Below, piece after piece: positions 34,886-43,294 of a DNA stretch of 64,000 nt. Origin of the DNA: CAZUNO01 sp964621445 [NCBI: Candidatus Hadarchaeota archaeon] (GTDB lineage: Archaea > CAYQAE01 > CAYVLA01). The DNA lies in the NCBI GenBank assembly GCA_964621445.1, contig CAZUNO010000008.1, positions 1 through 64,000 on the forward strand, in the 5' to 3' direction. How positions within the stretch are numbered: the first letter of the stretch is position 1; each line of letters opens with the position of its first letter. The notes beneath the pieces were generated by a model, which ran no database searches, was not told the DNA's origin, and worked only from the letters and a program-made list of their open reading frames with translations. Made by a program: the position numbers and the translations under genes.

Positions 34886-35623
34886 TTGAAGGATGAGCTC
34901 GATAGATATGATCGACAGATTAGAATTATGGACTGGGACCGAGAGGGACAGGAAAGGCTGAAAGGATCCTCCGTTCTGGTGGCCGGATTAGGGGGTTTAG
35001 GCTCGATCTCGTCCCAGCTGTTGGCCCGGGCGGGCGTTGGCCGACTGCGAGTTGTGGACCGGGATTTGGTACGGGAAACGGATCTAAACCGCCAGCTTCT
35101 GTATTCGGAGGGCGACCTGGGTAGGAGAAAGGCGGAAGTCGCTGGCGAGCGGTTGCGGGAATCCAATTCATCGATCGCTGTTGAGGGACTGGATGTGAAG
35201 ATCAACCGGTCCACGGTGGATGATCTGGTAGAGGGAATCGACTGCGTGGTCGATGGCCTCGATAATTTCGAGACCAGGTTCTTGATAAACGAAATCACAA
35301 ATCAGAAGGGCATTCCCTTCCTCCATGGCAGCGTTCTTTCCCTTGAAGGGAGATGTACGACCTTTATCCCGGGGGAGACCCCCTGTCTTTCATGTCTATA
35401 TCCCTCCCCGCCCGAGGAGAGTTACCTTCCCGTTGCCGGCCCTCTACCCTCGTTAATAGCCTCCGTCCAGGCTTTGGAGGCGCTGAAGCTTATTCTAGGC
35501 CTGGGCGAGCTGTTGAGGGGGAGGCTGATGGTTTTCGATGGACTGGACACGACCACCTTGATGATCGGCATTGAAAGGAGGGCTAGCTGTCCTGTATGTG
35601 GGAGACGCCGGTCCACCTATTGA
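34886..35623 (+). CDS. E1-like activating enzyme (ThiF/MoeB/UbaA family)
   Basis: ATP-dependent adenylyltransferase that activates a ubiquitin-like or sulfur-carrier protein (SAMP, MoaD or ThiS type). The nucleotide loop is VAGLGGLGS at about residue 32; DLVRETDLNRQLLYSEGDLG and RKAEVA contain the conserved Arg and Lys, and DGLDNFETR follows. Two zinc pairs, CLSCLYP and CPVCGRR, bracket the C-terminal half. 245 residues, TTG start. The 3' end overlaps ubiX by 41 bases in convergent orientation. Which carrier it serves cannot be told from the sequence. Confidence 0.9.
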   Translation: MKDELDRYDRQIRIMDWDREGQERLKGSSVLVAGLGGLGSISSQLLARAGVGRLRVVDRDLVRETDLNRQLLYSEGDLGRRKAEVAGERLRESNSSIAVEGLDVKINRSTVDDLVEGIDCVVDGLDNFETRFLINEITNQKGIPFLHGSVLSLEGRCTTFIPGETPCLSCLYPSPPEESYLPVAGPLPSLIASVQALEALKLILGLGELLRGRLMVFDGLDTTTLMIGIERRASCPVCGRRRSTY

Positions 35624-36176
35624 AGAGATGGTGCTCGACCTGCAGCTGGTCCATGACCTTTCCCACCACGAAGGATACCATATCGGAAATGGATTCCGGT
35701 TGGTGGTAGAAGGCCGGCATGGCAGGCAGTATGACGGCTCCGCTGAGCTTGAGAGTCTCCATGTTCCTTATGTGAACCAGGTTCAGGGGGGTCTCCCTGG
35801 GGACTAGGACGAGTTTTCTTCCCTCCTTGAGAGATACCTCTGCGGTTCGTGAAATGAGGTTGTCGGAGTTGCCGCAAGCTATGGCAGAAAGGGTTTTCAT
35901 GCTGCAGGGAACTATAGCCATGGACCCGAATCGATGTGAGCCAGAGGAGAGGGGGGATGTCAACTCATCATTGGAGTAGAGCCGTTCAACGGATCTCTCC
36001 AGATCCTCCTCGGTCAGTTTGAGTTCCATGGAAATGAGGCTCTTCCCGCTCCGTGACAGTATAAGGTGCACCTCCTTACCCGCTTCACTTAGAGCTTGGC
36101 ACAATTTCACGCCATAGATAACCCCTGACGCTCCGGTTATGGCCACCACGATTCTATCTTTCCACTTTCCATCCAT
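35583..36176 (-). CDS. ubiX: Flavin prenyltransferase UbiX
   Basis: Makes prenylated FMN, the cofactor of UbiD-type decarboxylases, from FMN and dimethylallyl phosphate. The family signature VAITGASGVIYGVKL, SGSHRFGSMAIVPCSMKTLSAIA, EGRKLVLVPRETPL and AVILPAMPAFYHQP are all present. ATG 36176 (with GAGG upstream) overlaps the HD-domain gene by 23 bases. No UbiD gene is in the window. About 197 residues. Confidence 0.95.
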   Translation of the reverse strand: MDGKWKDRIVVAITGASGVIYGVKLCQALSEAGKEVHLILSRSGKSLISMELKLTEEDLERSVERLYSNDELTSPLSSGSHRFGSMAIVPCSMKTLSAIACGNSDNLISRTAEVSLKEGRKLVLVPRETPLNLVHIRNMETLKLSGAVILPAMPAFYHQPESISDMVSFVVGKVMDQLQVEHHLFNRWTGVSHIQDS

Positions 36177-37338
36177 ATGCCTCACAAACCTTCCTTACCG
36201 ATTCCAGTCTTTCCCTGGCACAATAGACTCCAAATCTCCAGTAATTCCACTGGGCCTCCCTCAGCGTTCTTACCAGAGTTGATCTTTCCTCAAGGGCCTC
36301 TACCCCTGAATTGGACAACACCTTAATCTCCATCTCCTCCATCCTTGGCCTTTCCTGGATATCGACGAGCACCTCGCCCGGCGGGAGACCGGCCTCTTCC
36401 TCTATCTCCATCTCCAGAGAGCGAATCTTCTCCCTATCCGTGGAGAGGGTTAGGAGGTCATCCAGGTCTTCGACCTCGGCGGGACCGAGATAGATCGCCC
36501 TCTTGAACAGGTCCCTCTCCAGTATCCTCCTGGTCATCTCGCCTGCAATTCCCTGCCGGCGTTTTAGAGTTGATAGCAGTGTTAGATCATCCATCTTCAT
36601 GATTTCCTGAGGAGCGATTCCGTCCTCGACCACATCCTCCAGGGCCCTGAGTAGCATGGCATCGGCAATTCTGCTGACGTGGTGCAGATAGACCGAGGGA
36701 TACATGAGGAAACGGGCAACTAGAAGGGATTCCGCCGCCTGCGTTCCCTTTTCACGAATCATTATCTCTCCCCCATTGTATACCAGAGTGCTCAGAATCC
36801 TTTCGTGATCTATTACCCCGTAGGCCACGCCAGTATAGTGAGCATCACGCATGAGGTAATCCATTCTATCCACGCCAATCTGGGAGTGAATGAGGTGTCC
36901 AAGTTCGGTATTTCGTCCCGATGAAACCTCTGCTATCTCGCAGGGGTCCATGCCCATTGAGGATAGAATTTCGGAGATCTGGCTCTGCATTATTCCCCTG
37001 TAGGTGAGTTGGGAGTGATCCATCTCCGAGACGTTTACCAAGAACTTCTCCGAACTGTGGGAAAGCGGGCCGTGACCGATATCGTGGAGCAGTGATGCCA
37101 CCACCAGCTTTCGGCTATCGGATTCGTTGAAACCCATCTTGGTACACAGTTCCTGGGCCATGTCCATGGTTCCTACTGAATGCTCAAACCGGGTGTGGTT
37201 GGCACCGGGATATACGAGGTTCCCGAGCCCGATTTGTTTTACCCTCCGAAGCCTCTGAACCCGGGGCGAGTCCAGTAGCGGCAGATACCGGTCCTCGAAC
37301 GAGATTTCGCCATGTATCGGATCCCTGATCATCTTCAT
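36154..37338 (-). CDS. HD-domain phosphohydrolase (dNTPase/SAMHD1-like)
   Basis: Metal-dependent phosphohydrolase of the dGTPase/SAMHD1-related HD superfamily. The start MIRDPIHGEISFEDRYLPLL and QRLRRVKQIG are typical; metal ligands are seen in HTRFEHSVG, LLHDIGHGPLSHSSE and the later Asp in GVDRMDYLMRDA. ATG 37338 follows a GGTGG site and is preferred over an upstream start that would overlap the GGR gene. About 394 residues. Likely substrate is a nucleotide, exact one unknown. Confidence 0.9.
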   Translation of the reverse strand: MKMIRDPIHGEISFEDRYLPLLDSPRVQRLRRVKQIGLGNLVYPGANHTRFEHSVGTMDMAQELCTKMGFNESDSRKLVVASLLHDIGHGPLSHSSEKFLVNVSEMDHSQLTYRGIMQSQISEILSSMGMDPCEIAEVSSGRNTELGHLIHSQIGVDRMDYLMRDAHYTGVAYGVIDHERILSTLVYNGGEIMIREKGTQAAESLLVARFLMYPSVYLHHVSRIADAMLLRALEDVVEDGIAPQEIMKMDDLTLLSTLKRRQGIAGEMTRRILERDLFKRAIYLGPAEVEDLDDLLTLSTDREKIRSLEMEIEEEAGLPPGEVLVDIQERPRMEEMEIKVLSNSGVEALEERSTLVRTLREAQWNYWRFGVYCARERLESVRKVCEAYGWKVER

Positions 37339-37351
37339 GAATGAACCACCA

Positions 37352-38536
37352 TTAGGCACCCCCAATTAGAGCCCTGGTTATCTTCGCCGATCGTTTAAGG
37401 CCGAGGTCCCACACCACCATGGGCAGGTAGCTGAGCATGATGTTCGCCACTGAGGAGTGCCTGTCAAAGTCGGAACTTGATAGCATTTCGCTCATCCGTC
37501 CGGATACTGCCGAGAAGAGGTCGTCGAGCTCCCTGTCCGAAAGTCTCTCGTAGATCTTCCTGGCCTTTAAACCGAATTGGATTTCCTTCTGAAGCACCTG
37601 TCTCCATTCTCGATCGTAGGAGGATAGCTCCAAGCCGTGATCAAGGTACCTGGAGATTGAGCGGTGGGCTATCTCTGAACAGATTAAGGAATAGCTTATT
37701 CCACCTCCCGTGGCCGGCTTGGTCTGTAGGGCCTCATCTCCGACCAGAAGGACGTTGTTCTTCACGGTTCTCTCCCGGATTCCGAAAACCACCGCACCAG
37801 TGTTATACTCGATTACCGTTCCCTGACCTATATCCCTGGCCAGGGGACCGCCGAGAAACCGTTCCAGCCGTTCCTTTGCCCGGGTTCTGGAGCAGAGTCC
37901 TATTCTTGCAGATCCGGAGTCCAGGGGAATTACCCAGGCGAAAAGTCCATCGGATATATCGTGGCCGAAGTATATCATCACCTTCCCGGGGTCGAGGTTG
38001 AATCCGGTGGCCTCGACCTGTATGCCGGGCACCACATTTCCCTCGGTCATACCAAGACAGGAAGCCAGGGTGCCTCGCGCGCCAGTCGCCCCCACGAACA
38101 CCCTGGATGCGAAGTCCTGGCCACCACCGTCGGCCTTAACCCTCAGGCCTTCCCTCCCGAGACCAAGAACGGAATGTCTCAGACGCAGGTCGGCGCCCCG
38201 ATCGGTTGCCAGCTGGGCCAACCCTCGGTCAAAGACCTTCCTGTCCAATACCAAAGCAGACCCGGTGTCCCCCTCCACCATGAATCGGCTTCCCTCCGGC
38301 GAGATGAACTCCGCACCCCTGACCTTGTTGACGGTGGCCTCCCGAACCAGTGATCCCAAGAGGGACGACTGGGCTAACTCGGGGCCAACCAGCCCGGCAC
38401 AGTGTGAAGGGGCCCCTATAGTTGCATGTTCCTCAAAAAGCAGAACATTGTATCCGTCCATGGACAGCCTGAGGGCCAGGCTGGTGCCAGCCGGTCCTGC
38501 ACCGGCGATTGCGGCGTCACATGGAGGGCTATCCAT
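37352..38536 (-). CDS. Geranylgeranyl reductase family protein
   Basis: FAD-dependent reductase that saturates the geranylgeranyl chains of archaeal lipid precursors. The FAD dinucleotide fold AIAGAGPAGTSLALRL is at about residues 9-25; HCAGLVGPEL carries the conserved active-site Cys; the second FAD motif is LLVGDEALQTKPATGGGI. 394 residues, normal. The ATG at 38536 lies 22 bases from a palindromic TATA box shared with the divergent gene, so the transcript is probably leaderless. First gene of a GGR-HD-ubiX operon. Confidence 0.9.
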   Translation of the reverse strand: MDSPPCDAAIAGAGPAGTSLALRLSMDGYNVLLFEEHATIGAPSHCAGLVGPELAQSSLLGSLVREATVNKVRGAEFISPEGSRFMVEGDTGSALVLDRKVFDRGLAQLATDRGADLRLRHSVLGLGREGLRVKADGGGQDFASRVFVGATGARGTLASCLGMTEGNVVPGIQVEATGFNLDPGKVMIYFGHDISDGLFAWVIPLDSGSARIGLCSRTRAKERLERFLGGPLARDIGQGTVIEYNTGAVVFGIRERTVKNNVLLVGDEALQTKPATGGGISYSLICSEIAHRSISRYLDHGLELSSYDREWRQVLQKEIQFGLKARKIYERLSDRELDDLFSAVSGRMSEMLSSSDFDRHSSVANIMLSYLPMVVWDLGLKRSAKITRALIGGA

Positions 38537-38553
38537 GTTTAGGCATCGAAACT

Positions 38554-38563
38554 CTTATATAAG
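38554..38563. promoter_or_regulatory. Palindromic TATA box between two divergent genes
   Basis: CTTATATAAG is a perfect palindrome. It is centred 22.5 bases before the GGR ATG on one side and 19.5 (GTG 38578) or 28.5 (GTG 38587) bases before the next gene on the other. Both genes may be leaderless and compete for the same TBP site. Confidence 0.6.
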
Positions 38564-38577
38564 TATGTGAGCGACTG

Positions 38578-38943
38578 GTGTGTCCAGTGGTTACAAAGAA
38601 TCCTTTAAGCGAAGGGAGGACGGGGCTGACCCTGCTCCTCTTTCTACCCCTGTTGGTAGTCATATCCTTTCTTATCGTTCCGGATGCGGCCAGGATGGTT
38701 CTAGGGCTTGTCCTAGTGTTGTTTATACCTGGTTTCGCCATGGTTTATGCCCTCTTTCAGGATGATGAAATCGACGATATAGAGAGGATAGCCCTGAGTT
38801 TTGGGTTGAGCATATGCATCGTTGTTTTCGATGGGCTGGCCCTAAACTACATCTGGAACCTAACCCTCCTACCAATCGTCCTCTCCCTCTCCCTGATCAG
38901 CGGCGTTTTCACGCTGATAGGTTACCTTAGAAGAAGGACCTAG
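38578..38943 (+). CDS. Small multi-pass membrane protein (DUF1616-like)
   Basis: About 120 residues with four hydrophobic segments (about 15-35, 37-55, 70-90 and 92-115). The stretch ARMVLGLVLVLFIPGFAMVYALF, then an acidic DDEIDDIERIALSFGLSI, resembles the core of the DUF1616 family (LxxxxxFLPGY and ERxxxSxGLS), but the protein is much shorter. GTG 38578 or GTG 38587 start. It is followed after 30 bases by pth2. Function unknown. Confidence 0.68.
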   Translation: MCPVVTKNPLSEGRTGLTLLLFLPLLVVISFLIVPDAARMVLGLVLVLFIPGFAMVYALFQDDEIDDIERIALSFGLSICIVVFDGLALNYIWNLTLLPIVLSLSLISGVFTLIGYLRRRT

Positions 38944-38973
38944 GGACCAGTTTTAGCTTCGGGAAGTGTATAT

Positions 38974-39330
38974 GTGGAATATAAGCAAGTGATAGTGCTA
39001 AGAGCAGACCTGGATATGTCCCGAGGCAAGTTAGCGGCACAGGCCTGTCACGCTTGCCTTGGCGTTTCGGAGAGGGCAAGAAAACGGGACCCCGAGAAAT
39101 GGGAGGAGTGGCTGGAGGAGGGGGGTCGTAAGATCGTTTTAAAGGTTAGTTCAGAACGGGAGCTATTTGAGATTAAGGAGGATGGCAAGGCACTGGGCAT
39201 TGATACCTACCTGGTGAAGGATCGCGGGCTGACTGAGATACCGTCGGGAACGGTAACCGCTCTGGGACTAGGTCCGGGAGAGGAGAGCAGGATGGATCGA
39301 GTTACCGGCGATTTGTCCCTCCTGAAGTGA
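38974..39330 (+). CDS. pth2: Peptidyl-tRNA hydrolase Pth2
   Basis: Releases tRNA from stalled peptidyl-tRNA. The archaeal/eukaryotic Pth2 fold is shown by QVIVLRADLDMSRGKLAAQACHA, with conserved Lys in the loop, and by YLVKDRGLTEIPSGTVTALGLGPG at the C-terminal half. 118 residues, GTG start. It ends 6 bases before truD, so the two tRNA-related enzymes are cotranscribed. Confidence 0.96.
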   Translation: MEYKQVIVLRADLDMSRGKLAAQACHACLGVSERARKRDPEKWEEWLEEGGRKIVLKVSSERELFEIKEDGKALGIDTYLVKDRGLTEIPSGTVTALGLGPGEESRMDRVTGDLSLLK

Positions 39331-39336
39331 TATTCC

Positions 39337-40650
39337 ATGGAGATTCAGATCGCCAGCGAGGAGGCCATTGGACTTCTTTGCTATTCAACCACCCCCCCCG
39401 GCATCGGAGGGCGAATAAAGGATACCATCGAGGACTTCGTGGTGGAAGAGATTCTGGAAGGATGTCAAACCGTGCAGGTGGGCAGGGGTTTGGTGCCCAC
39501 ACCGCAAAGCGAGGGGGGCAAATACTGTCATTTCTGTCTGGAGAAGAGGGGAATCGATCTCTTTCAGGCAATTGAGCGAGTTTCAAAAGCCATTGGTGTC
39601 CATGGGAGGGATTTTTCATACCAGGGAACGAAGGATGCCAGGGCTATAACCTGCCAGCTGGTTTCCGTGAAGGGAGTCGATCCGGATCGGATGCCCGATT
39701 GGGGTCAGGGAAGGGTTAGGATCCATACCCCCTATTCGGCAACAGAGGAGCTGAGAAGAGGGGGGCACTGGGGAAATTCGTTTCTGGTGAAGATCAGGGG
39801 AGCGGATTGCAGCGGCCACCAGGCTGAGGACAGGGTAAGGGAGGTTGGATCCCAGATAGTTGAGAACGGGGGCGTCCCCAACTTCTTTGGACACCAAAGA
39901 TTCGGAACCACCAGATCAAACACCCATATAGTTGGATGCCACATGCTGGCAGGAGATTTTGAATCCGCGGTTCGAGAGTACCTTTGCGTACCCTACGAGG
40001 GGGAGAGGAAGGACGCGCTTGGGGCCAGGATGAGATTGATGGAGAACTGGGATCCCGAATCCGCATTGAACTACTTTCCCCAAAGGCTGAACTACGAGAG
40101 AATGATGTTGAAGCACCTATCTCTTCATAAAAATGACTATCTGGGGGCCCTGAGGCGTTTGCCCAATAACCTCCTCAGTCTTTTCCCCCGGGCATATCAA
40201 TCATATCTCTTCAACCTCACCCTGTCCAGGAGATTAGGGGAGGAGGAATCTTTCTTACCCAGAGACGGCGATGTTATCGAGAAGGGTGACCTTTACCTTG
40301 CGGTTGGTGAGGATATCAGTCCCCATAAGGCAACCAAGGAGATGGAAAGGGGAGTAGCCCGGCTGGTCTATTCTGTGGTCGGATACGCCTCGGCGGCACG
40401 GGGACCGCTTTCCTCGGATGTGGAGGAGACGATGGTTCGGGAGGGAGTTACTCCTGCCTTTTTCTATTCGAGGCAGCTTCCGGATCTAAACCCAGGTGGC
40501 TCCTATCGCCCTCTGCTTTCCCCGGTCATGGGCCTGAAGGTGGAGACCGCGGATAATGATCGTGTTGACCTCTCCTTCAAACTCAGGAAGGGCTGCTATG
40601 CCACGGTGGTGCTCAGGGAGTTCATGAAGGCCGGTATCACGGCCTACTAG
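39337..40650 (+). CDS. truD: tRNA pseudouridine synthase TruD
   Basis: Makes pseudouridine 13 in tRNA (and other sites in Archaea). The catalytic Asp lies in SYQGTKDARA, after the family start IGGRIKDTIEDFVVEEI; NFFGHQRFG and LFPRAYQSYLFN are further signature segments. The insertion domain between them is of normal size for Archaea. 437 residues. Ends at 40650; the next gene, a SepF-like protein, has its own promoter. Confidence 0.94.
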   Translation: MEIQIASEEAIGLLCYSTTPPGIGGRIKDTIEDFVVEEILEGCQTVQVGRGLVPTPQSEGGKYCHFCLEKRGIDLFQAIERVSKAIGVHGRDFSYQGTKDARAITCQLVSVKGVDPDRMPDWGQGRVRIHTPYSATEELRRGGHWGNSFLVKIRGADCSGHQAEDRVREVGSQIVENGGVPNFFGHQRFGTTRSNTHIVGCHMLAGDFESAVREYLCVPYEGERKDALGARMRLMENWDPESALNYFPQRLNYERMMLKHLSLHKNDYLGALRRLPNNLLSLFPRAYQSYLFNLTLSRRLGEEESFLPRDGDVIEKGDLYLAVGEDISPHKATKEMERGVARLVYSVVGYASAARGPLSSDVEETMVREGVTPAFFYSRQLPDLNPGGSYRPLLSPVMGLKVETADNDRVDLSFKLRKGCYATVVLREFMKAGITAY

Positions 40651-40671
40651 AGCCCTGGAGGTTACCGTCAC

Positions 40672-40680
40672 ATATTTAAG
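40672..40680 (+). promoter_or_regulatory. TATA box for the SepF-like gene
   Basis: The sequence ATATTTAAG lies about 84 bases before the ATG at 40760. GAGAGGT precedes the ATG as ribosome site. Confidence 0.45.
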
Positions 40681-40759
40681 CTAATTCCAAGTCCTGAAAA
40701 GGTTGCCGGACCGCTTCGAGTTGTCAAGATCGATGCCAATCAGGTAGAGAGGTATAGGA

Positions 40760-41110
40760 ATGAGTGAAGACGTTGAGATGATGGAATTCAACGAGGACCT
40801 GATGACCGAGGAATCGTTCACCCGTTATCAGGAAATTCTCGTAAAGCCTGTCAAACTTTCCTCAGGGGACGACCTGGACGTCGTCTCAAGGGAGCTAAAG
40901 GAAGGTAATATCCTTCTCGTGAATCTATCTCCCCTGCAGTCTGAGGATCCCGAGATAGCTAGGGGGATAATAGATCAATTAAAGGGAGTTTGTACCGGCC
41001 TAGAGGGAGATATGGCCGCGGTTTCCGAGGACATAGTGCTTGTGGTGCCCTCCTTCGTCAGGATAGAAAAGGCCACGCCGGCAGAGGCTCAGGAAGAAGA
41101 ATTTACCTGA
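40760..41110 (+). CDS. sepF: SepF-like cell division protein (DUF552)
   Basis: Core of about 80 residues matching archaeal SepF, the membrane anchor of FtsZ: ILVKPVKLSSGDDLDVVSREL, ILLVNLSPLQSEDPEIARGIIDQLKGV and DIVLVVPSFVRI. The N-terminal 24 residues are very acidic (SEDVEMMEFNEDLMTEES) and show none of the basic amphipathic helix that targets SepF to the membrane. It may be a SepF paralogue, or use another anchor. 116 residues. Convergent with fttA, overlapping it by 8 bases. Confidence 0.82.
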   Translation: MSEDVEMMEFNEDLMTEESFTRYQEILVKPVKLSSGDDLDVVSRELKEGNILLVNLSPLQSEDPEIARGIIDQLKGVCTGLEGDMAAVSEDIVLVVPSFVRIEKATPAEAQEEEFT

Positions 41111-43010
41111 AGCGAACCGTCTCTAGATTTTTTGGCGAAAATGCGCTTATTCTGAGCATACGTCCGATGGATCGGGATAGCTTTTCACCCTTATCGTAGT
41201 CCCCGTGCTGTACGAGAATCCTATTTGGCCGGGGTGATGCCTTCTTGATGTACCTGAGAAGCTGTCCCCTGTCTGAGTGACCGCTGAAGCCGCCTATGGT
41301 CTCTGACTTCATCTTCATCTTGATAACATTGAGCTTTCCCCCGTCATCGGTGGCGGCAACTTCCTTTAGACCTTCCTGGATCCTTCTTCCTAGAGAACCC
41401 TCCGCCTGGTAGCAGACGAATACCAGGGTGTTCTTGGGATCCGGTGCCAGGCGCTTGAAATACTCTATTACCGGGCCGCCGACCATCATACCAGATGTTG
41501 CCAGGATAACACAGGGCTCGCCCTCGACCACGTCACCGAGTTCCCCCGGCTGGACGTTGTTAAATATGTCCGATAGGAAGGGGTTGTCCTCGTTATGGAG
41601 TATCCTGTTCTTGAGTTCGGAGGAGAGGTATTCCGGGTATGCGGTGTGAATGGCCGTTGCCGCCCGAATCATACCATGGAGATAAACGGGCACCTGGTCC
41701 ATTATCTTCTGGCGCATCTTCTCCTCGATGAGGATCATGAGTTCCTGGGCCCTGCCAACGCTGAGAACCGGTATTAGAACCTTTCCACCGCGCCTGGTGG
41801 TCTCGTTGATTATGCTGATCATCTTGCGTTCCGAGTCCTTCCGGGACTGCTGCATGTCCCTCGAGCCACCGTAGGTCGATTCCATGATCAGGCCTTCGAG
41901 ACGCGGGAATTTTGACCTGGCCGGGGGCAATAGCCTGGTCTGGGCGAACTTGAAGTCGCTGGTGTATACGATATTGTACAGTCCCTCTCCTACGTGTAGG
42001 TGGGTGATGGCTGAGCCAAGTATGTGGCCCGCATTGTGAAAGGTAAGCCGGATGTCCGGCGAAATATCCCTCACATCACCGTACCCCAAGGCGATGCTGT
42101 GTTTGATCATTTCCTTGATATCCTTCTTGGAGTATGGGGGGTCCTTGTCCTCCCTCATGGCGATGTCAAGGTAGTCGAGCTGGAGGAGGGTCATCAGGTC
42201 CCGGGTGGGTGGGGTGCAGTATGTGGGCCCCTCGTATCCGTACTTATATAGATAGGGAACGAAGCCACAGTGATCGAGATGAGCGTGGGAGAGGACCACC
42301 GCGTCAAGCTGGTCTATCTGGAACTCTGGCATGTTGAGATAGGGGAAGGCGCGGTCGGTATCCTGGCAGGCGATGTTAACCCCGCAATCAAGCATCACGC
42401 TGCTCTCGGCGGTCCTGATCAATTCACATGACCTTCCCACCTCGCGTGCGCCGCCTAGGAACGAAACTCTGATCCAGTCGGGCTCGCTCTCCGTCGTCCT
42501 GTAGATCCTTCTGCCAATCTTGCGGAGTATTCGCTTTCTTTCCTTGCTTTCGCTCTGGAGAGTGTTCTTTATGTCCTCCACTATTTCGCTGGGGAGGGGC
42601 GGGGTCCTGTTCACGTTCGGTGTCCATCTGGTCTTTGCCGTGATCTCCCTTAGGGTGGAGCCGGATTTGCCAACCACCAGTCCCAGTTTCTTGGCGTCTA
42701 TGATCACCTCTCCCGCTTCGCTATCGAAATCGATCTTGGTGATCCCGGCTTCATCAGGGACAATCTCCCTTATCTTCTGTTCCGCCTCCCTGGGGTCGGT
42801 CAAAACCGATTGATCGGCCCTGACGATAATCCTCTTCCTGACCTTCTTGGCCAGGCGACGGACTAGATTTCCGTTGTTTACCAGCAACTCCGGAGTGGTG
42901 GAGTATAGAACCAGGACGGGTCCCTCAAATTCCACGCTCGAAACCCAGGAGCTATCCGGTAGGAATTCTGCTACTTGTTTTCTTACTTCCTTGAGTTCAT
43001 TGTTAGACAC
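41103..43010 (-). CDS. fttA: FttA/aCPSF1 transcription termination nuclease
   Basis: KH-domain beta-CASP ribonuclease, the archaeal counterpart of CPSF73, which cleaves nascent RNA and terminates transcription. Two N-terminal KH-type domains (the second with GLVVGKSGSTLREITAKT) precede a metallo-beta-lactamase core: VLSHAHLDHCG, HNAGHILGSAI and YTSDFKFAQT. Beta-CASP motifs VLIPVLSVGRAQE and FSGHSDRGQL close the active site, and the HGDYDKGEKL end is typical. GTG start. 635 residues. The 284-base upstream gap holds a TATA box and two inverted repeats. Confidence 0.96.
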   Translation of the reverse strand: MSNNELKEVRKQVAEFLPDSSWVSSVEFEGPVLVLYSTTPELLVNNGNLVRRLAKKVRKRIIVRADQSVLTDPREAEQKIREIVPDEAGITKIDFDSEAGEVIIDAKKLGLVVGKSGSTLREITAKTRWTPNVNRTPPLPSEIVEDIKNTLQSESKERKRILRKIGRRIYRTTESEPDWIRVSFLGGAREVGRSCELIRTAESSVMLDCGVNIACQDTDRAFPYLNMPEFQIDQLDAVVLSHAHLDHCGFVPYLYKYGYEGPTYCTPPTRDLMTLLQLDYLDIAMREDKDPPYSKKDIKEMIKHSIALGYGDVRDISPDIRLTFHNAGHILGSAITHLHVGEGLYNIVYTSDFKFAQTRLLPPARSKFPRLEGLIMESTYGGSRDMQQSRKDSERKMISIINETTRRGGKVLIPVLSVGRAQELMILIEEKMRQKIMDQVPVYLHGMIRAATAIHTAYPEYLSSELKNRILHNEDNPFLSDIFNNVQPGELGDVVEGEPCVILATSGMMVGGPVIEYFKRLAPDPKNTLVFVCYQAEGSLGRRIQEGLKEVAATDDGGKLNVIKMKMKSETIGGFSGHSDRGQLLRYIKKASPRPNRILVQHGDYDKGEKLSRSIGRMLRISAFSPKNLETVRFR

Positions 43011-43037
43011 TGGTACACCCCTAGAAGGTGTGGAATC

Positions 43038-43046
43038 TAATATATG
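43038..43046 (-). promoter_or_regulatory. TATA box for fttA
   Basis: The minus strand reads CATATATTA, about 32 bases before the GTG start at 43010, which would give a leader of only a few bases. Confidence 0.5.
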
Positions 43047-43086
43047 TCCAATTACAAGATCTATTCATATCAATTCAGCAGTAATT

Positions 43087-43100
43087 GTGACTGTAGTCAC
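43087..43100. repeat. Inverted repeat upstream of fttA
   Basis: GTGACT at 43087-43092 and AGTCAC at 43095-43100 form a perfect palindrome with a GT spacer, 45 bases upstream of the fttA TATA box. It may be a regulator site. Confidence 0.4.
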
Positions 43101-43181
43101 CATGAATCAATAGAAAATACCCTCACATACCACGTATGGCCTGTTTATAACCTTGGACAAAAAACCATGTCTGCCGAGTCG

Positions 43182-43196
43182 GTGAAAATATTTCAC
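43182..43196. repeat. Second inverted repeat upstream of fttA
   Basis: GTGAAA (43182-43187) and TTTCAC (43191-43196) are separated by ATA. They resemble, but do not match, the first inverted repeat. Position between fttA and an orphan TATA box suggests a regulatory role. Confidence 0.35.
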
Positions 43197-43246
43197 ACAT
43201 CCCAGGAGACAAAAACCGTAAAAGGTGGACGTTGATCTCCAACGCG

Positions 43247-43256
43247 CTATATAAAG
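43247..43256. promoter_or_regulatory. Orphan TATA box
   Basis: CTATATAAAG is a strong TATA-like sequence with no protein gene positioned to use it: on plus it would transcribe antisense into the DUF63 gene, on minus it would run toward fttA. A T-run on the minus strand at 43157-43166 could end a short transcript of about 65 bases. A small RNA is possible but unsupported by any recognised motif. Confidence 0.35.
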
Positions 43257-43294
43257 GTTTTCTTAACGATGGGGAGTGGGCCGTTATTTCCACA

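Noticed and set aside
43044-43235. 63-residue open frame in the gap upstream of fttA
   Set aside because: No ribosome site, no motif, and it runs through both inverted repeats; more likely regulatory DNA.
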